Origin: Kitasatospora sp. SolWspMP-SS2h
GTDB taxonomy: Bacteria > Actinomycetota > Actinomycetes > Streptomycetales > Streptomycetaceae
NCBI RefSeq assembly: GCF_003259315.1
Contig: NZ_QLLT01000003.1
Span: forward strand, 186,001 to 250,000
DNA length: 64,000 nucleotides
Direction of reading: 5' to 3'
Notes under the pieces: model-generated
Database searches by the model: none
What the model saw: the letters and a program-made list of their open reading frames with translations, nothing else
What the model was told of the DNA's origin: nothing
Program-made: the position numbers and the translations under genes
Shown: one piece after another, positions 1-7,374 of the stretch
How positions within the stretch are numbered: the first letter of the stretch is position 1
How the letters are laid out: the number at the start of each line of letters is the position of its first letter

Positions 1-280
1 CGTGCTCCTGGATCACCGTGATCCGGTCGGCCGCCCACTCCCGCCCGATCCGGGCCTGGAGCGCGCCGATCACGTCGAGCAGCAGCGACTCCGGGTGCAG
101 CCCCCGCTCCAGGGCCCCGGTCGTGAGCGCGGCGGCCCCGGCCTGGTCGCCGCCGATGACGACCTCCCACAGCTCCTCGACCAGTTCCTCGGGCCGGGGG
201 GCCGCGGCGCGGGGACGGGCGGGGGCCGGAAACGGGCGCCGGCCGTGGGTGAGCGTGTCGCCCGGAATGTCGGTGCTCAT
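1..280 (-). CDS. B12-binding-domain-type sensory protein (C-terminus beyond window)
   Basis: Starts at ATG 280 and runs off the left edge; about 93 residues are visible. After a Pro/Ala-rich N-terminus comes a helical segment (VEELWEVVIGGDQAGAAAL, then LLDVIGALQARIGREWAAD) typical of the helical cap that precedes a cobalamin-binding Rossmann domain in MerR/MetH-like sensory proteins. The vitamin-binding half is not in the window, so cobalamin binding is inferred from the cap alone. Its start overlaps the stop of the upstream SpoIIE phosphatase gene (ATGA), so the two are almost certainly co-translated. Streptomycetes often pair such proteins with PP2C phosphatases, which suggests a light- or cofactor-responsive input to a partner-switching circuit. 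Confidence 0.7.
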   Translation of the reverse strand, partial: MSTDIPGDTLTHGRRPFPAPARPRAAAPRPEELVEELWEVVIGGDQAGAAALTTGALERGLHPESLLLDVIGALQARIGREWAADRITVIQEH

Positions 281-1953
281 GCGTCGTCCCCCCGGCGTGC
301 GCCGACCACCGGCAGGTGGCCGGGCGGGGGCGCGGCGATGACCATGATCGCCATGTCGTCGTGCCGGCCCTCGCGGAGCCACTGGGCGATGAGCATCTGG
401 ACCCGTTCCACGATCGCTTCCGCGGGCATGCCCGCGCACTGTCCGAGCGCTTGGCGCAGCCGGTGGTCGCCGAACTGCTCCTGGCCGGTGGGCCCGCCCT
501 TGGCCTCGGTGATCCCGTCGCTGTACAGGACGCACGCCTCGCCGGGGTCGAGCAGCACGGTGTCGGTGTGGGTGGTGGCCTCCGGCAGGACGCCGACGAT
601 GCTGCCCAGGGTAGTGGACTCGGTGACCCGGCCGTCGGCCCGGACCACCATCGGCGCGGGGTGCCCGGCGGCCGACAGCCGGACCCGGACCCGGTCCTGC
701 TCGCGGCGGACCGAGGCCAGCACCAGGCTGACGAAGCGGGTGTGGTGGGAGGTGAGCAGCGCCCGGTTGAGCAGGTGCAGGACCCGCTGGTGGTCGTCGG
801 CCAGCGGCAGCAGCGCGTGCAGCGTGTTGCGCACCTTGCCGGTCATGACGGCGGCCTCCAGGCCCTTGCCGCTGACGTCGCCGAGCAGGGCGAGCGTCTC
901 GCCGTCGGGGTCGGCCGCGGGGTGGACGTCGTAGAAGTCGCCGCCGATCCGGTCCCGGTCGACCGAGGCCCGGTAGCCGCCGGCGAAGTCCACCCCGTTG
1001 AGGTGTTCGAGCCGCGGCGGGAGCAGTTCGCGCATCAGCAGGTCGGTGACGGCGGCCTGCTCGGAGTACATGACGGCGGCGGAGACGGCGGCCCCGGCCC
1101 GGGCGGCGAACATCCGGGCGAAGACCTCCTCGTCGACGGGGAACGGGCCGCCGCCCGCCGCCCGCAGCAGCACCAGCGCCCCCGCCGGGACGCCGTGCCC
1201 GGGCAGCGGGGTGACCAGCACCGAGCCGACCCGGCCGAAACCGGCGGGCACCAGCCACCGCGGCGTGGTGTCCGGGTCGATCCACCGCGAGGGCACCGGC
1301 GGGAACCCCTGGAGCGCCTCGGCCAGCCCGGGGACCTCGGCCGGGTCGGCCCGCACCTGGACGTGCGCCGGGTCGCCGCCGCGCAGGCAGGTCACGAAGC
1401 GCAGCGTCCGGCCGGAGCCGGGGGCGACCACCACGGCGGCGTCGGCGAGGTGCAGCGCGGCCTGGCGGACCGCCGCCTCCAGGATCCGGTCGACGTTCAG
1501 CGAGGACAGCAGCAGTCCGGACAGGCGGGTCAGCAGCTCCCAGTCGTGGGAGCCGCTTCCGGCGGCGGGCGGGAGCAGGGCCGGTCCGCCCTCCGGGACG
1601 ACGAACCACCACACGGCGCTGCCGTCCGGGCGGGGCGAGGGGTGCGCCTCGACCGGTCCGGCTACCGGGTCGGTGTGCCGGACGGCCGCCGGGCGGGTGC
1701 CGTCGGCGGGCAGGTCCAGGTGGGCCCGGCGCAGCCAGGGCGGCACCACGCCGGCCGGGGCGCCGACCACCGGCGCGCCGGGCAGCGGGTCGCTGTCCGC
1801 CGGGCCGCTGTCCGCCGGGGCGGCCAGCAGGCGGCGGGCGCTGTCGCTGGCGTGCAGCAGCGCGCCGTCCGGGCCGAGCACCGCCACCGGGTACGGGGAG
1901 CCGGCCAGGAACTCCCAGCCGGTGGTCGCCGTGGGAGAAGTCGGAAATGCCAT
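277..1953 (-). CDS. PAS-GAF-SpoIIE (PP2C) serine phosphatase, RsbU-like
   Basis: 558 residues from ATG 1953. A PAS-like segment (PYPVAVLGPDGALLHAS, about residues 20-60) is followed by a GAF-type region (about 135-300) and a PPM/SpoIIE phosphatase domain (about 325-545). Metal-binding motifs are visible: IGGDFYDV, LLGDVSGKGLEAA, and the C-terminal YSDGITEA and DDMAIMVI. Such enzymes dephosphorylate STAS anti-anti-sigma factors and so release sigma factors. It is cytoplasmic (no membrane segment). The gene is coupled by ATGA to the B12-binding-type gene downstream and sits divergently from a STAS gene 200 bp away, a plausible substrate. The ligand of the PAS/GAF part cannot be told from sequence. 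Confidence 0.9.
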   Translation of the reverse strand: MAFPTSPTATTGWEFLAGSPYPVAVLGPDGALLHASDSARRLLAAPADSGPADSDPLPGAPVVGAPAGVVPPWLRRAHLDLPADGTRPAAVRHTDPVAGPVEAHPSPRPDGSAVWWFVVPEGGPALLPPAAGSGSHDWELLTRLSGLLLSSLNVDRILEAAVRQAALHLADAAVVVAPGSGRTLRFVTCLRGGDPAHVQVRADPAEVPGLAEALQGFPPVPSRWIDPDTTPRWLVPAGFGRVGSVLVTPLPGHGVPAGALVLLRAAGGGPFPVDEEVFARMFAARAGAAVSAAVMYSEQAAVTDLLMRELLPPRLEHLNGVDFAGGYRASVDRDRIGGDFYDVHPAADPDGETLALLGDVSGKGLEAAVMTGKVRNTLHALLPLADDHQRVLHLLNRALLTSHHTRFVSLVLASVRREQDRVRVRLSAAGHPAPMVVRADGRVTESTTLGSIVGVLPEATTHTDTVLLDPGEACVLYSDGITEAKGGPTGQEQFGDHRLRQALGQCAGMPAEAIVERVQMLIAQWLREGRHDDMAIMVIAAPPPGHLPVVGARRGDDA

Positions 1954-2154
1954 CGTCCGGGCCCTGACGGACCCTCACCTCGCATTCGGTTTCCGCCGGC
2001 CCAGGAGCCCGGTGGGGCGCGCTGCGGACGGCGGGTTTGGCGCGTCCTGCCGGGGTCCTGCACATGCGTCCGGCGGGCCGCACCCGAACCGCCATGCTAC
2101 TGCGGCCCGGTGCGGGCGGAGCGGCCGTCACCCGCCGGGGCCGGGACCACTACC

Positions 2155-2556
2155 ATGCCGGACATGACCGATCACACCCACGGTGCCGCCGGGGCGGACC
2201 CGACGGACGTCGAGACGGTGCGGGCGCGGGGCGAACTGGACTGGGAGGACGCCCAGGAGTTCGTCCGGCGGTTGACGACCGCGCTCGAACGCTCCCCCCG
2301 GCTGCTGGTGGTCGACCTCGCCGAGGTCACCTTCGCCGACTCCTCCGTGCTGCACGGCCTGCTGATCGCCCACGGCCGGATGGCGGACGCCGGCGGGCGG
2401 CTGGTGCTGGCCGGGCCGCTGCGGGAACCGGTCCGCCGGCTGCTCGACCTGGCCGCCGCCACCGGGTACCTGCACCTCGCGGCGGACGCCGAGACGGCGG
2501 TGCGGAGCGCGTCCGGGACGAGCGTCACCCGTTCGCCGCGCACTCCACCGGTGTGA
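2155..2556 (+). CDS. STAS-domain anti-anti-sigma factor
   Basis: About 133 residues. The STAS core is recognisable: an N-terminal strand (VETVRARGELDWEDA), the LLVVDLAEVTFADSSVLHGL segment where DSS provides the phosphorylatable serine of SpoIIAA/RsbV-like proteins, and a C-terminal helix region. ATG 2155 is chosen because GGGA lies about 8 bases upstream; ATG 2164 is an alternative. Divergent from the SpoIIE phosphatase and 70 bp upstream of an RsbW-like kinase, so phosphatase, antagonist and kinase form a compact partner-switching set. The target sigma factor is not encoded nearby. Confidence 0.85.
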   Translation: MPDMTDHTHGAAGADPTDVETVRARGELDWEDAQEFVRRLTTALERSPRLLVVDLAEVTFADSSVLHGLLIAHGRMADAGGRLVLAGPLREPVRRLLDLAAATGYLHLAADAETAVRSASGTSVTRSPRTPPV

Positions 2557-2625
2557 TCAACGCATCGTCCGGGCAGCCGGATCACTGAAGCACCGTTCCC
2601 GCCCCGTTCGATTCGAGGTCACCCG

Positions 2626-3063
2626 ATGTCCCGTGCCGAGACCGACCCGACACGGCGGCGCCCCCCGACGATCCACCGCCCCCGCCCCGGCCCCCGCCTC
2701 CCGGTGCGCACCGCGGCCGAGGCCCGGGCCGCCGTCACCGAAGCGCTCGCCGGGTACTGCGCGGCCGGGGACCGCCTGCACGGCGACGCCTGTCTCGCCG
2801 TCACCGAGCTGGTCACCAACGCGATCCGGCACGCCGGCGGGGTGACCGGGTTCGCCGTCCGGACCGGCGGCGACGGGCGGACCCTGACGATCGACGTCGA
2901 GGACGCCGCCGACACCCGCCCGCACGGCGACGCCGCCAACCTCCAGGACCCCACCCGCCTGGGCGGCCGGGGCTGGCCCCTGGTCCAACTGATCTCCACC
3001 CGCTGGGAGATCCACCCGCTGCCCGGCGGCGGCAAGCTCATCCGCGTCACCCTGAGCGCCTGA
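2626..3063 (+). CDS. RsbW-like anti-sigma/ATP-binding protein (HATPase_c, GHKL)
   Basis: 145 residues. The GHKL N-box is present as AVTELVTNAIRHAGG, followed by IDVEDAAD (G1-box position, with the usual glycine replaced) and GGRGWPLVQLIS (G2 box). This is the short ATP-binding fold shared by RsbW/SpoIIAB anti-sigma kinases; in streptomycetes many such proteins are of unknown partner. The G1 box is degenerate (EDAADT rather than DxGxG), so kinase activity is less certain than ATP binding. Start ATG 2626 has GAGG 7 bases upstream. It follows the STAS gene in the same direction, consistent with a kinase-substrate pair. Confidence 0.8.
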   Translation: MSRAETDPTRRRPPTIHRPRPGPRLPVRTAAEARAAVTEALAGYCAAGDRLHGDACLAVTELVTNAIRHAGGVTGFAVRTGGDGRTLTIDVEDAADTRPHGDAANLQDPTRLGGRGWPLVQLISTRWEIHPLPGGGKLIRVTLSA

Positions 3064-3245
3064 CGGACCGCGGGCCGGGGCCGGGGCCCGGCGGATTTCC
3101 CCCGAACGAGTGAACCGCCGAGCCGTCGAACCGCCGACCGGGCACCCCGCGCCCGGACAGGACGAAGCCGCCCGGCGCGGCGCGGCCGACGGGGCGGTGG
3201 CAGTGAACCAGGGGCGGTGACCGGTGGCGGTGACCGGTGGCGGCG

Positions 3246-3650
3246 TCAGGCCAGCAGCCGGGCCAGCCCGAGGTCGAGGTCGAGGTGGGCGGACTCGGTG
3301 CCGGGGGGCACCTCGGCGAAGGTGTCGACGAGGAAGGCCGCGACCGTGTCGGCGGGGATGCTGATCAGCGCCCGTTCGCCCCGGGCGCCCAGCGTGATCA
3401 GCACCCGGCCGTCCACGCCGGGGGCGATCCGGACGTCGCCCTCGCCGCTGGGGGCGCGGCGGCCCTCGGCGAGCAGTTCGCGGCCGAACCACCAGACGAC
3501 GTCCTCGTCGCCGGGGTGCTGCGGCGGGAAGGCCAGCCCGACGCCGTAGGGCAGCGCGGGGTCGAAGCGCAGCTGGCCGGTGACCGGGACGTGGGGGTAG
3601 GGGCTCTCCGGGAGGGTGACGGAGATCGGCCTGGACACGGCGGCGGACAT
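3246..3650 (-). CDS. SsgA-like sporulation/cell-division regulator (SALP family)
   Basis: 134 residues from ATG 3650 (GGGGA five bases upstream); ATG 3662 is possible but has its AGGA directly adjacent. The pattern LRFDPALPYGVGLAF, VVWWFGRELLAEG, PSGEGDVRI, and FLVDTFAEVPPGTE matches the actinomycete SsgA/SsgB family that controls septum-site localisation and spore-wall synthesis. These are small cytoplasmic proteins without catalytic residues. The gene stands alone between the RsbW-like gene and dps. The exact SALP subclass cannot be assigned; it is not obviously SsgB, which is usually highly conserved. Confidence 0.85.
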   Translation of the reverse strand: MSAAVSRPISVTLPESPYPHVPVTGQLRFDPALPYGVGLAFPPQHPGDEDVVWWFGRELLAEGRRAPSGEGDVRIAPGVDGRVLITLGARGERALISIPADTVAAFLVDTFAEVPPGTESAHLDLDLGLARLLA

Positions 3651-3887
3651 GCGGGTCCCCATTCCTGTTCGTGCTGGCGTACCGGTGGCGTGCCTGCGGG
3701 AGCGACCCGGTCCCGGGAGGGGCCGGGCGGCCGGGCGACGCCAGCCCGGGTACCCCCGGCGGGACGGGCCACGCGAACGATGCGAAAACGTTACCGCCGC
3801 CCCGGCGGGTTTCCGTTCCGCCGGGCCGGGCAGCCGGAGGGGCGGCCGGTGTCCGCCGGCCGCCCCCGACGTGGAGAGGACCCGACG

Positions 3888-4367
3888 ATGGACATCGCCA
3901 CCGGCAGCCCGCTGGACGGGCCCGACCGCGACACGGCCGGGGAGGCGCTCCAGGGCGCCCTGGTCGACCTCGTGGACCTGTCCCTGGTCGGCAAACAGGC
4001 GCACTGGAACCTGTACGGCCCCCGCTTCCGCTCGGTCCACCTCCACCTCGACGAGGTGGTGGCGACCGCCCGCGACTTCGCCGACCAGGTGGCGGAGCGG
4101 GCGGCGGCGATCGGCGTCAGCCCGGACGGGCGGGCCGCGACCGTCGCGGCCGGCGGCCTGCCCGGGGTGCCCTCCGGCTGGCAGGCCGACACCGAGGTGG
4201 TGGAGCAGCTGGTGGGGGCGCTCTCCGGGGTGGTCGCCCGGATGCGCGAGCGGATCGCCAAGACCGGCGAGGCCGACCCCGTCACCCAGGACCTGCTGAT
4301 CACGGTGACCGCGGCGCTGGAGAAGCACGCCTGGATGTTCCGGGCCGAACACGTGCACCGGCCCTGA
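3888..4367 (+). CDS. dps: Dps-family mini-ferritin (DNA protection during starvation)
   Basis: 159 residues with a good Shine-Dalgarno (GGAGAGGA). The ferroxidase motif is intact: KQAHWNLYGPRF, then HLHLDEVVATARDFADQVAER (split His, Asp and Glu ligands at the dimer interface). Dps proteins form dodecamers that oxidise and store iron using hydrogen peroxide and can coat DNA. The position just upstream of the rsbR stressosome operon fits stress-controlled expression. A GTTA (3790) to GGGTTT (3807) pair upstream loosely resembles the GTTT/GGGTAC pattern of SigB-type promoters, but the 13-base spacer is short and this is only suggestive. Confidence 0.9.
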   Translation: MDIATGSPLDGPDRDTAGEALQGALVDLVDLSLVGKQAHWNLYGPRFRSVHLHLDEVVATARDFADQVAERAAAIGVSPDGRAATVAAGGLPGVPSGWQADTEVVEQLVGALSGVVARMRERIAKTGEADPVTQDLLITVTAALEKHAWMFRAEHVHRP

Positions 4368-4456
4368 CCTCCGGCGCGGCCCGCTCCGACCCCGTCCGGG
4401 GGCCGCGGGAAAAACTTTCCGGCTCTCCCCTGCATACTTCACACTGGCCGGGACAT

Positions 4457-4505
4457 ACGGCACGCGGTGACCCGGCCGACCCCGGCCGGGCTCGCCGCGT
4501 GCCGT
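4457..4505 (+). promoter_or_regulatory. Long GC-rich hairpin in the leader of the rsbR operon
   Basis: GGCACGCGG...CCCGGCCG (4459-4478) pairs with CGGCCGGG...CCGCGTGCC (4483-4503) with one bulged base and a 4-base loop; two further pairs extend the stem outward. It lies between dps and rsbR, about 60 bp before the rsbR start. It could terminate dps transcription or structure the rsbR 5' leader; there is no T-run. Confidence 0.5.
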
Positions 4506-4563
4506 CGTACGGCGGACGGGGCCCCCGATCAGCGGGGGCCTTGATGAGCGAGGAGAACGCCTG

Positions 4564-5403
4564 ATGGCGGTGGAGCATGCGTCCGAACGGCTCGTCGAGC
4601 TGCTGACCCGGGACGATGCGGTGCAGGGACAGTGGGTGTCGGCCGTGGCCGCGTCACTGGGCAGCCGGATCAGCCGGGCCGAGTTGGAGCGCGAGCTGAC
4701 CGACCTCCACCAGGCCCTGGTCCAGGCCCTGGGCAAGGGCGGCCTGGACTGGCAGGACGAGTCGTACTCGGAGGTGCGCGCCCTGCTGGTGGAGCTCTCC
4801 CGCAGCCGGGCCCGGTACGGTTTCACGCCCACCGAGACGGCCGTCAGCGTCTTCGCCGGGAAGGACGTGCTGGAGCCCACCACGGCCAGCACCGCCGAGG
4901 ACATCACGGCCTACCTCCAGCTGGCCCGGCTGCTCGACGCGCTCGGCCTGTTCACCATCGAGACGTACGCCCGCACCCGGGAGGAGATCATCAGCGCGCA
5001 GGCCGAGCAGCTGCTCGAACTGTCCACGCCGGTGGTCAAGCTGTGGGAGAACGTGGTCGCGGTGCCGCTGGTCGGCACCCTGGACTCGGCCCGCACCCAG
5101 GTGGTGATGGAGAAACTGCTGCAGAGCCTGGTGGACTCCGGGTCCGAGCACGCGATCATCGACATCACCGGCGTGCCCGCGGTGGACACCGAGGTCGCCC
5201 AGCACCTGCTGAAGACCGTGGTCGCCGCCCGGCTGATGGGCGCCGAGTGCACCATCTCCGGCATCCGCCCGCAGATCGCCCAGACCCTGGTCGCGCTCGG
5301 CGTGCAGTTCGGCGACATCGTCACCAAGGCCACCCTGCAGGACGCGCTGCGCCACGTCCTGCAGCTCAGCGGCGGCCAGGTCCCGTCGGGCGGCACCCGG
5401 TGA
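4564..5403 (+). CDS. rsbR: Stressosome scaffold protein RsbR (sensor N-domain plus STAS)
   Basis: 279 residues. The N-terminal half is an all-helical sensor-like domain (about 1-150); the C-terminal half is a STAS domain (about 155-270) with the RsbR signature. The two threonines phosphorylated by RsbT in Bacillus RsbRA have clear counterparts in IDITGVPAVDTEVAQHLL and IRPQIAQTLVALG. RsbR and RsbS build the stressosome; stress lets RsbT leave it. GAGGAG lies 8 bases before ATG 4564. A 6-codon ORF (MSEENA) starts at 4543 and its TGA overlaps the rsbR ATG. First gene of an overlapping operon (GTGA junction with rsbS). What the N-domain senses is unknown. Confidence 0.9.
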   Translation: MAVEHASERLVELLTRDDAVQGQWVSAVAASLGSRISRAELERELTDLHQALVQALGKGGLDWQDESYSEVRALLVELSRSRARYGFTPTETAVSVFAGKDVLEPTTASTAEDITAYLQLARLLDALGLFTIETYARTREEIISAQAEQLLELSTPVVKLWENVVAVPLVGTLDSARTQVVMEKLLQSLVDSGSEHAIIDITGVPAVDTEVAQHLLKTVVAARLMGAECTISGIRPQIAQTLVALGVQFGDIVTKATLQDALRHVLQLSGGQVPSGGTR

Positions 5404-5777
5404 GCGAGCGCGTCCCCGTCCTGAAGATCGGCCAGGTCCTGCTGGTCTCCATCCAGGTCGACCTGGAGGACCAGATCGTCCTGGACCTCCAGGACGACCT
5501 GGCCGAGCGGATCGTCGCCACCGGCGCGAACGGCGTGGTCATCGACATCACCGCGCTGGAGATCGTCGACTCCTTCGTCGGCCGGATGCTCGCCAACACC
5601 GCCGCCATCTCGCGCATGCTGGACGCCGAGACGGTGGTGGTCGGCATGCGCCCGGCGGTGGCGATCACCCTGGTCGAGCTGGGGCTCTCGCTGGGCGGGG
5701 TGCGCACCGCGCTCACCCTGGAGAAGGGCCTGGCCCTGCTGGAACGCGACCGTACCGCGCGTACGGCCCGCCCGTGA
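5400..5777 (+). CDS. rsbS: Stressosome STAS protein RsbS
   Basis: 125 residues, single STAS domain, GTG start overlapping the rsbR stop by GTGA. The phosphorylation site region ITALEIVDSFVGRML contains the serine equivalent to Bacillus RsbS Ser59 (VDSF), and VVGMRPAVAITLVELGLSL is the conserved second half. RsbS binds and holds RsbT in the unstressed stressosome; phosphorylation by RsbT releases it. Gene order R-S-T with 4-base overlaps matches the Bacillus rsb operon core. Confidence 0.93.
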   Translation: MSERVPVLKIGQVLLVSIQVDLEDQIVLDLQDDLAERIVATGANGVVIDITALEIVDSFVGRMLANTAAISRMLDAETVVVGMRPAVAITLVELGLSLGGVRTALTLEKGLALLERDRTARTARP

Positions 5778-6193
5778 CCGGCCCCGGGGCGGTGGAGGAC
5801 GAGCAGGCCGTGCCGATCGGGTCCAACGACGACGTGGTCCGGGCCCGGCAGACCGTCCGGACGTACGCCCAGCAGTGCGGCCTGTCGCTGGTCGACCAGA
5901 CCAAGCTGGTCACCGCCGCCAGCGAGCTGGCCCGCAACACCCTGGTCTACGGCGGCGGCGGCTCGATGCGCTGCGCCGTCGTGCGCAACGGCACCCGGAC
6001 GGGCGTGCACGCCGTGTTCGAGGACAGCGGCCCCGGCATCCCCGACCTGGACCTCGCGCTCACCGACGGCTGGACCTCCGGCAACGGCATGGGCCTGGGC
6101 CTGAGCGGGGCGCGCCGGCTGGTCGACGAGTTCGAGCTGCACAGCGAGCCGGGTGCCGGGACGAGGGTCGCGGTGACCAAGTGGGCCCGGTGA
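5774..6193 (+). CDS. rsbT: Serine/threonine kinase RsbT (GHKL switch protein)
   Basis: 139 residues, GTG start overlapping rsbS. The GHKL ATP site is complete: N-box ASELARNTLVYGGGG, G1 box FEDSGPGIPD, G2 box GNGMGLGLSGARRL. RsbT phosphorylates RsbS and RsbR, then binds and activates an RsbU-type phosphatase. In this operon candidate downstream partners are the ATPase-phosphatase fusion and the receiver-SpoIIE protein that follow, since no classical RsbU with an N-terminal RsbT-docking domain is present. Confidence 0.93.
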   Translation: MTGPGAVEDEQAVPIGSNDDVVRARQTVRTYAQQCGLSLVDQTKLVTAASELARNTLVYGGGGSMRCAVVRNGTRTGVHAVFEDSGPGIPDLDLALTDGWTSGNGMGLGLSGARRLVDEFELHSEPGAGTRVAVTKWAR

Positions 6194-7374
6194 CGCCCGC
6201 CCTGGCCGTGTGCGAGGACACCGTGTGGTTCCGGCACTCGGACTCGCTGCCCGCCGCCGCCCGCGGCGCGGCCCGGCAGCTCGCCCACCGGATCGGGCTG
6301 CTGCCCGAGCGGGTCGGCGAGGTGGCGCTCGCCGTCAGCGAGGCCGCCACCAACCTGCGCCGGCACGCCGTGGACGGGGCGATGGTGCTGCGCGTGGTGC
6401 GCACCGACACCGAGGCGGCGCTGGAGTTCCTCACCATCGACAGCGGGCCGGGGATGGCGGACGTGCCCGCGGCGCTGGCCGACGGCTACTCCTCCGGTCC
6501 GACCCTGGGCATCGGCCTGGGCGCGATCTCCCGGCTCGCCGACGCCTTCGACCTGCACTCGCTGCCCGGCCGCGGGACGGTGATGACCGCCCGGTTCTGG
6601 AACCGCACCCCGGCGGGGCGGGCCGCCGCCGCGACCGAGCCGGTCGCCGCCGGGCTGACCCGGCCGATGAGCGGGCAGGAGCTGTGCGGGGACGCCTGGG
6701 CGGTGCGCGCGGTCGGCGCGGGCCCGTCGGCGGCCCCGGCCGTCCCGGCGGCGGCCGAGCCGCCGGGGGCCGGCTCCGCCGCGGCGGCCCGGCTGGACTG
6801 GTCGGTGCTGACCAACCGGGCGCCGCGCGCCCACAGCGCCGCCGCCCCGGAGCGGGCCGGCGCCACCGGCGCGTTCCTGCTGATGTTCTGCGACGGCCTG
6901 GGCCACGGCGCGCTGGCCGCCCGGGCCGCCTCGGACGCCGTCGCGGCCTTCCACCGCGGTTCCGCGCACCGGCCCGAGCAGGTGCTGGCCGACCTGCACC
7001 GGGTGCTGCGCGGCGGGCGCGGCGGGGCGGTCGCGGTCGCCCTGGTCGAGCCCGCCGAGGCCCGGGTGACGCTCTGCGGGGCGGGCAACGTCAGCGCCTT
7101 CGTGGTGGACACCGCCACCGGGAACCGCCGTTCGCTGCCCTCCGCCCCCGGCATCGTCGGGCACCAGCTGCCCGCGCCGCACCCCGTCCGGCAGGGCCTG
7201 CCGCCCGGCAGCGCGGTGGTGCTGCACTCGGACGGCCTGACCGACCGCTGGAGGGCCGCCGACGTCCCCGGGATCTTCTCCCACCTGCCCGTCACCGCCG
7301 CGGCCCTGCTGCTGCGCGAGGCGGGGGTGCGCCGGGACGACGCGGGCGTGGTGGTCGCGAAGGGCGCCTGGTGA
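6190..7374 (+). CDS. GHKL ATPase fused to PP2C phosphatase (RsbT/RsbW-like plus RsbX-like)
   Basis: 394 residues, GTG start overlapping rsbT by GTGA. Residues about 1-140 form an RsbT/RsbW-like ATPase (AVSEAATNLRRHA, TIDSGPGMAD, GIGLGAISRL); residues about 190-390 form a short PP2C domain (FLLMFCDGLGHGALAA, VTLCGAGNVSAFV, HSDGLTDRW, DDAGVVVAKG) like RsbX, which resets stressosomes by dephosphorylating RsbR/RsbS. The fusion places kinase-type and phosphatase folds in one polypeptide, joined by an Ala/Pro-rich linker. This architecture is common in streptomycete rsb operons; its enzymatic direction is inferred from context. Confidence 0.85.
   Translation: MTPALAVCEDTVWFRHSDSLPAAARGAARQLAHRIGLLPERVGEVALAVSEAATNLRRHAVDGAMVLRVVRTDTEAALEFLTIDSGPGMADVPAALADGYSSGPTLGIGLGAISRLADAFDLHSLPGRGTVMTARFWNRTPAGRAAAATEPVAAGLTRPMSGQELCGDAWAVRAVGAGPSAAPAVPAAAEPPGAGSAAAARLDWSVLTNRAPRAHSAAAPERAGATGAFLLMFCDGLGHGALAARAASDAVAAFHRGSAHRPEQVLADLHRVLRGGRGGAVAVALVEPAEARVTLCGAGNVSAFVVDTATGNRRSLPSAPGIVGHQLPAPHPVRQGLPPGSAVVLHSDGLTDRWRAADVPGIFSHLPVTAAALLLREAGVRRDDAGVVVAKGAW

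Noticed and set aside
316..2154. Very long plus-strand open frame opposite the first SpoIIE gene
   Set aside because: Gly/Arg/Gln/Val-rich, no domains; it is the antisense shadow of the phosphatase. Only its end, from 2155, is a real STAS gene.
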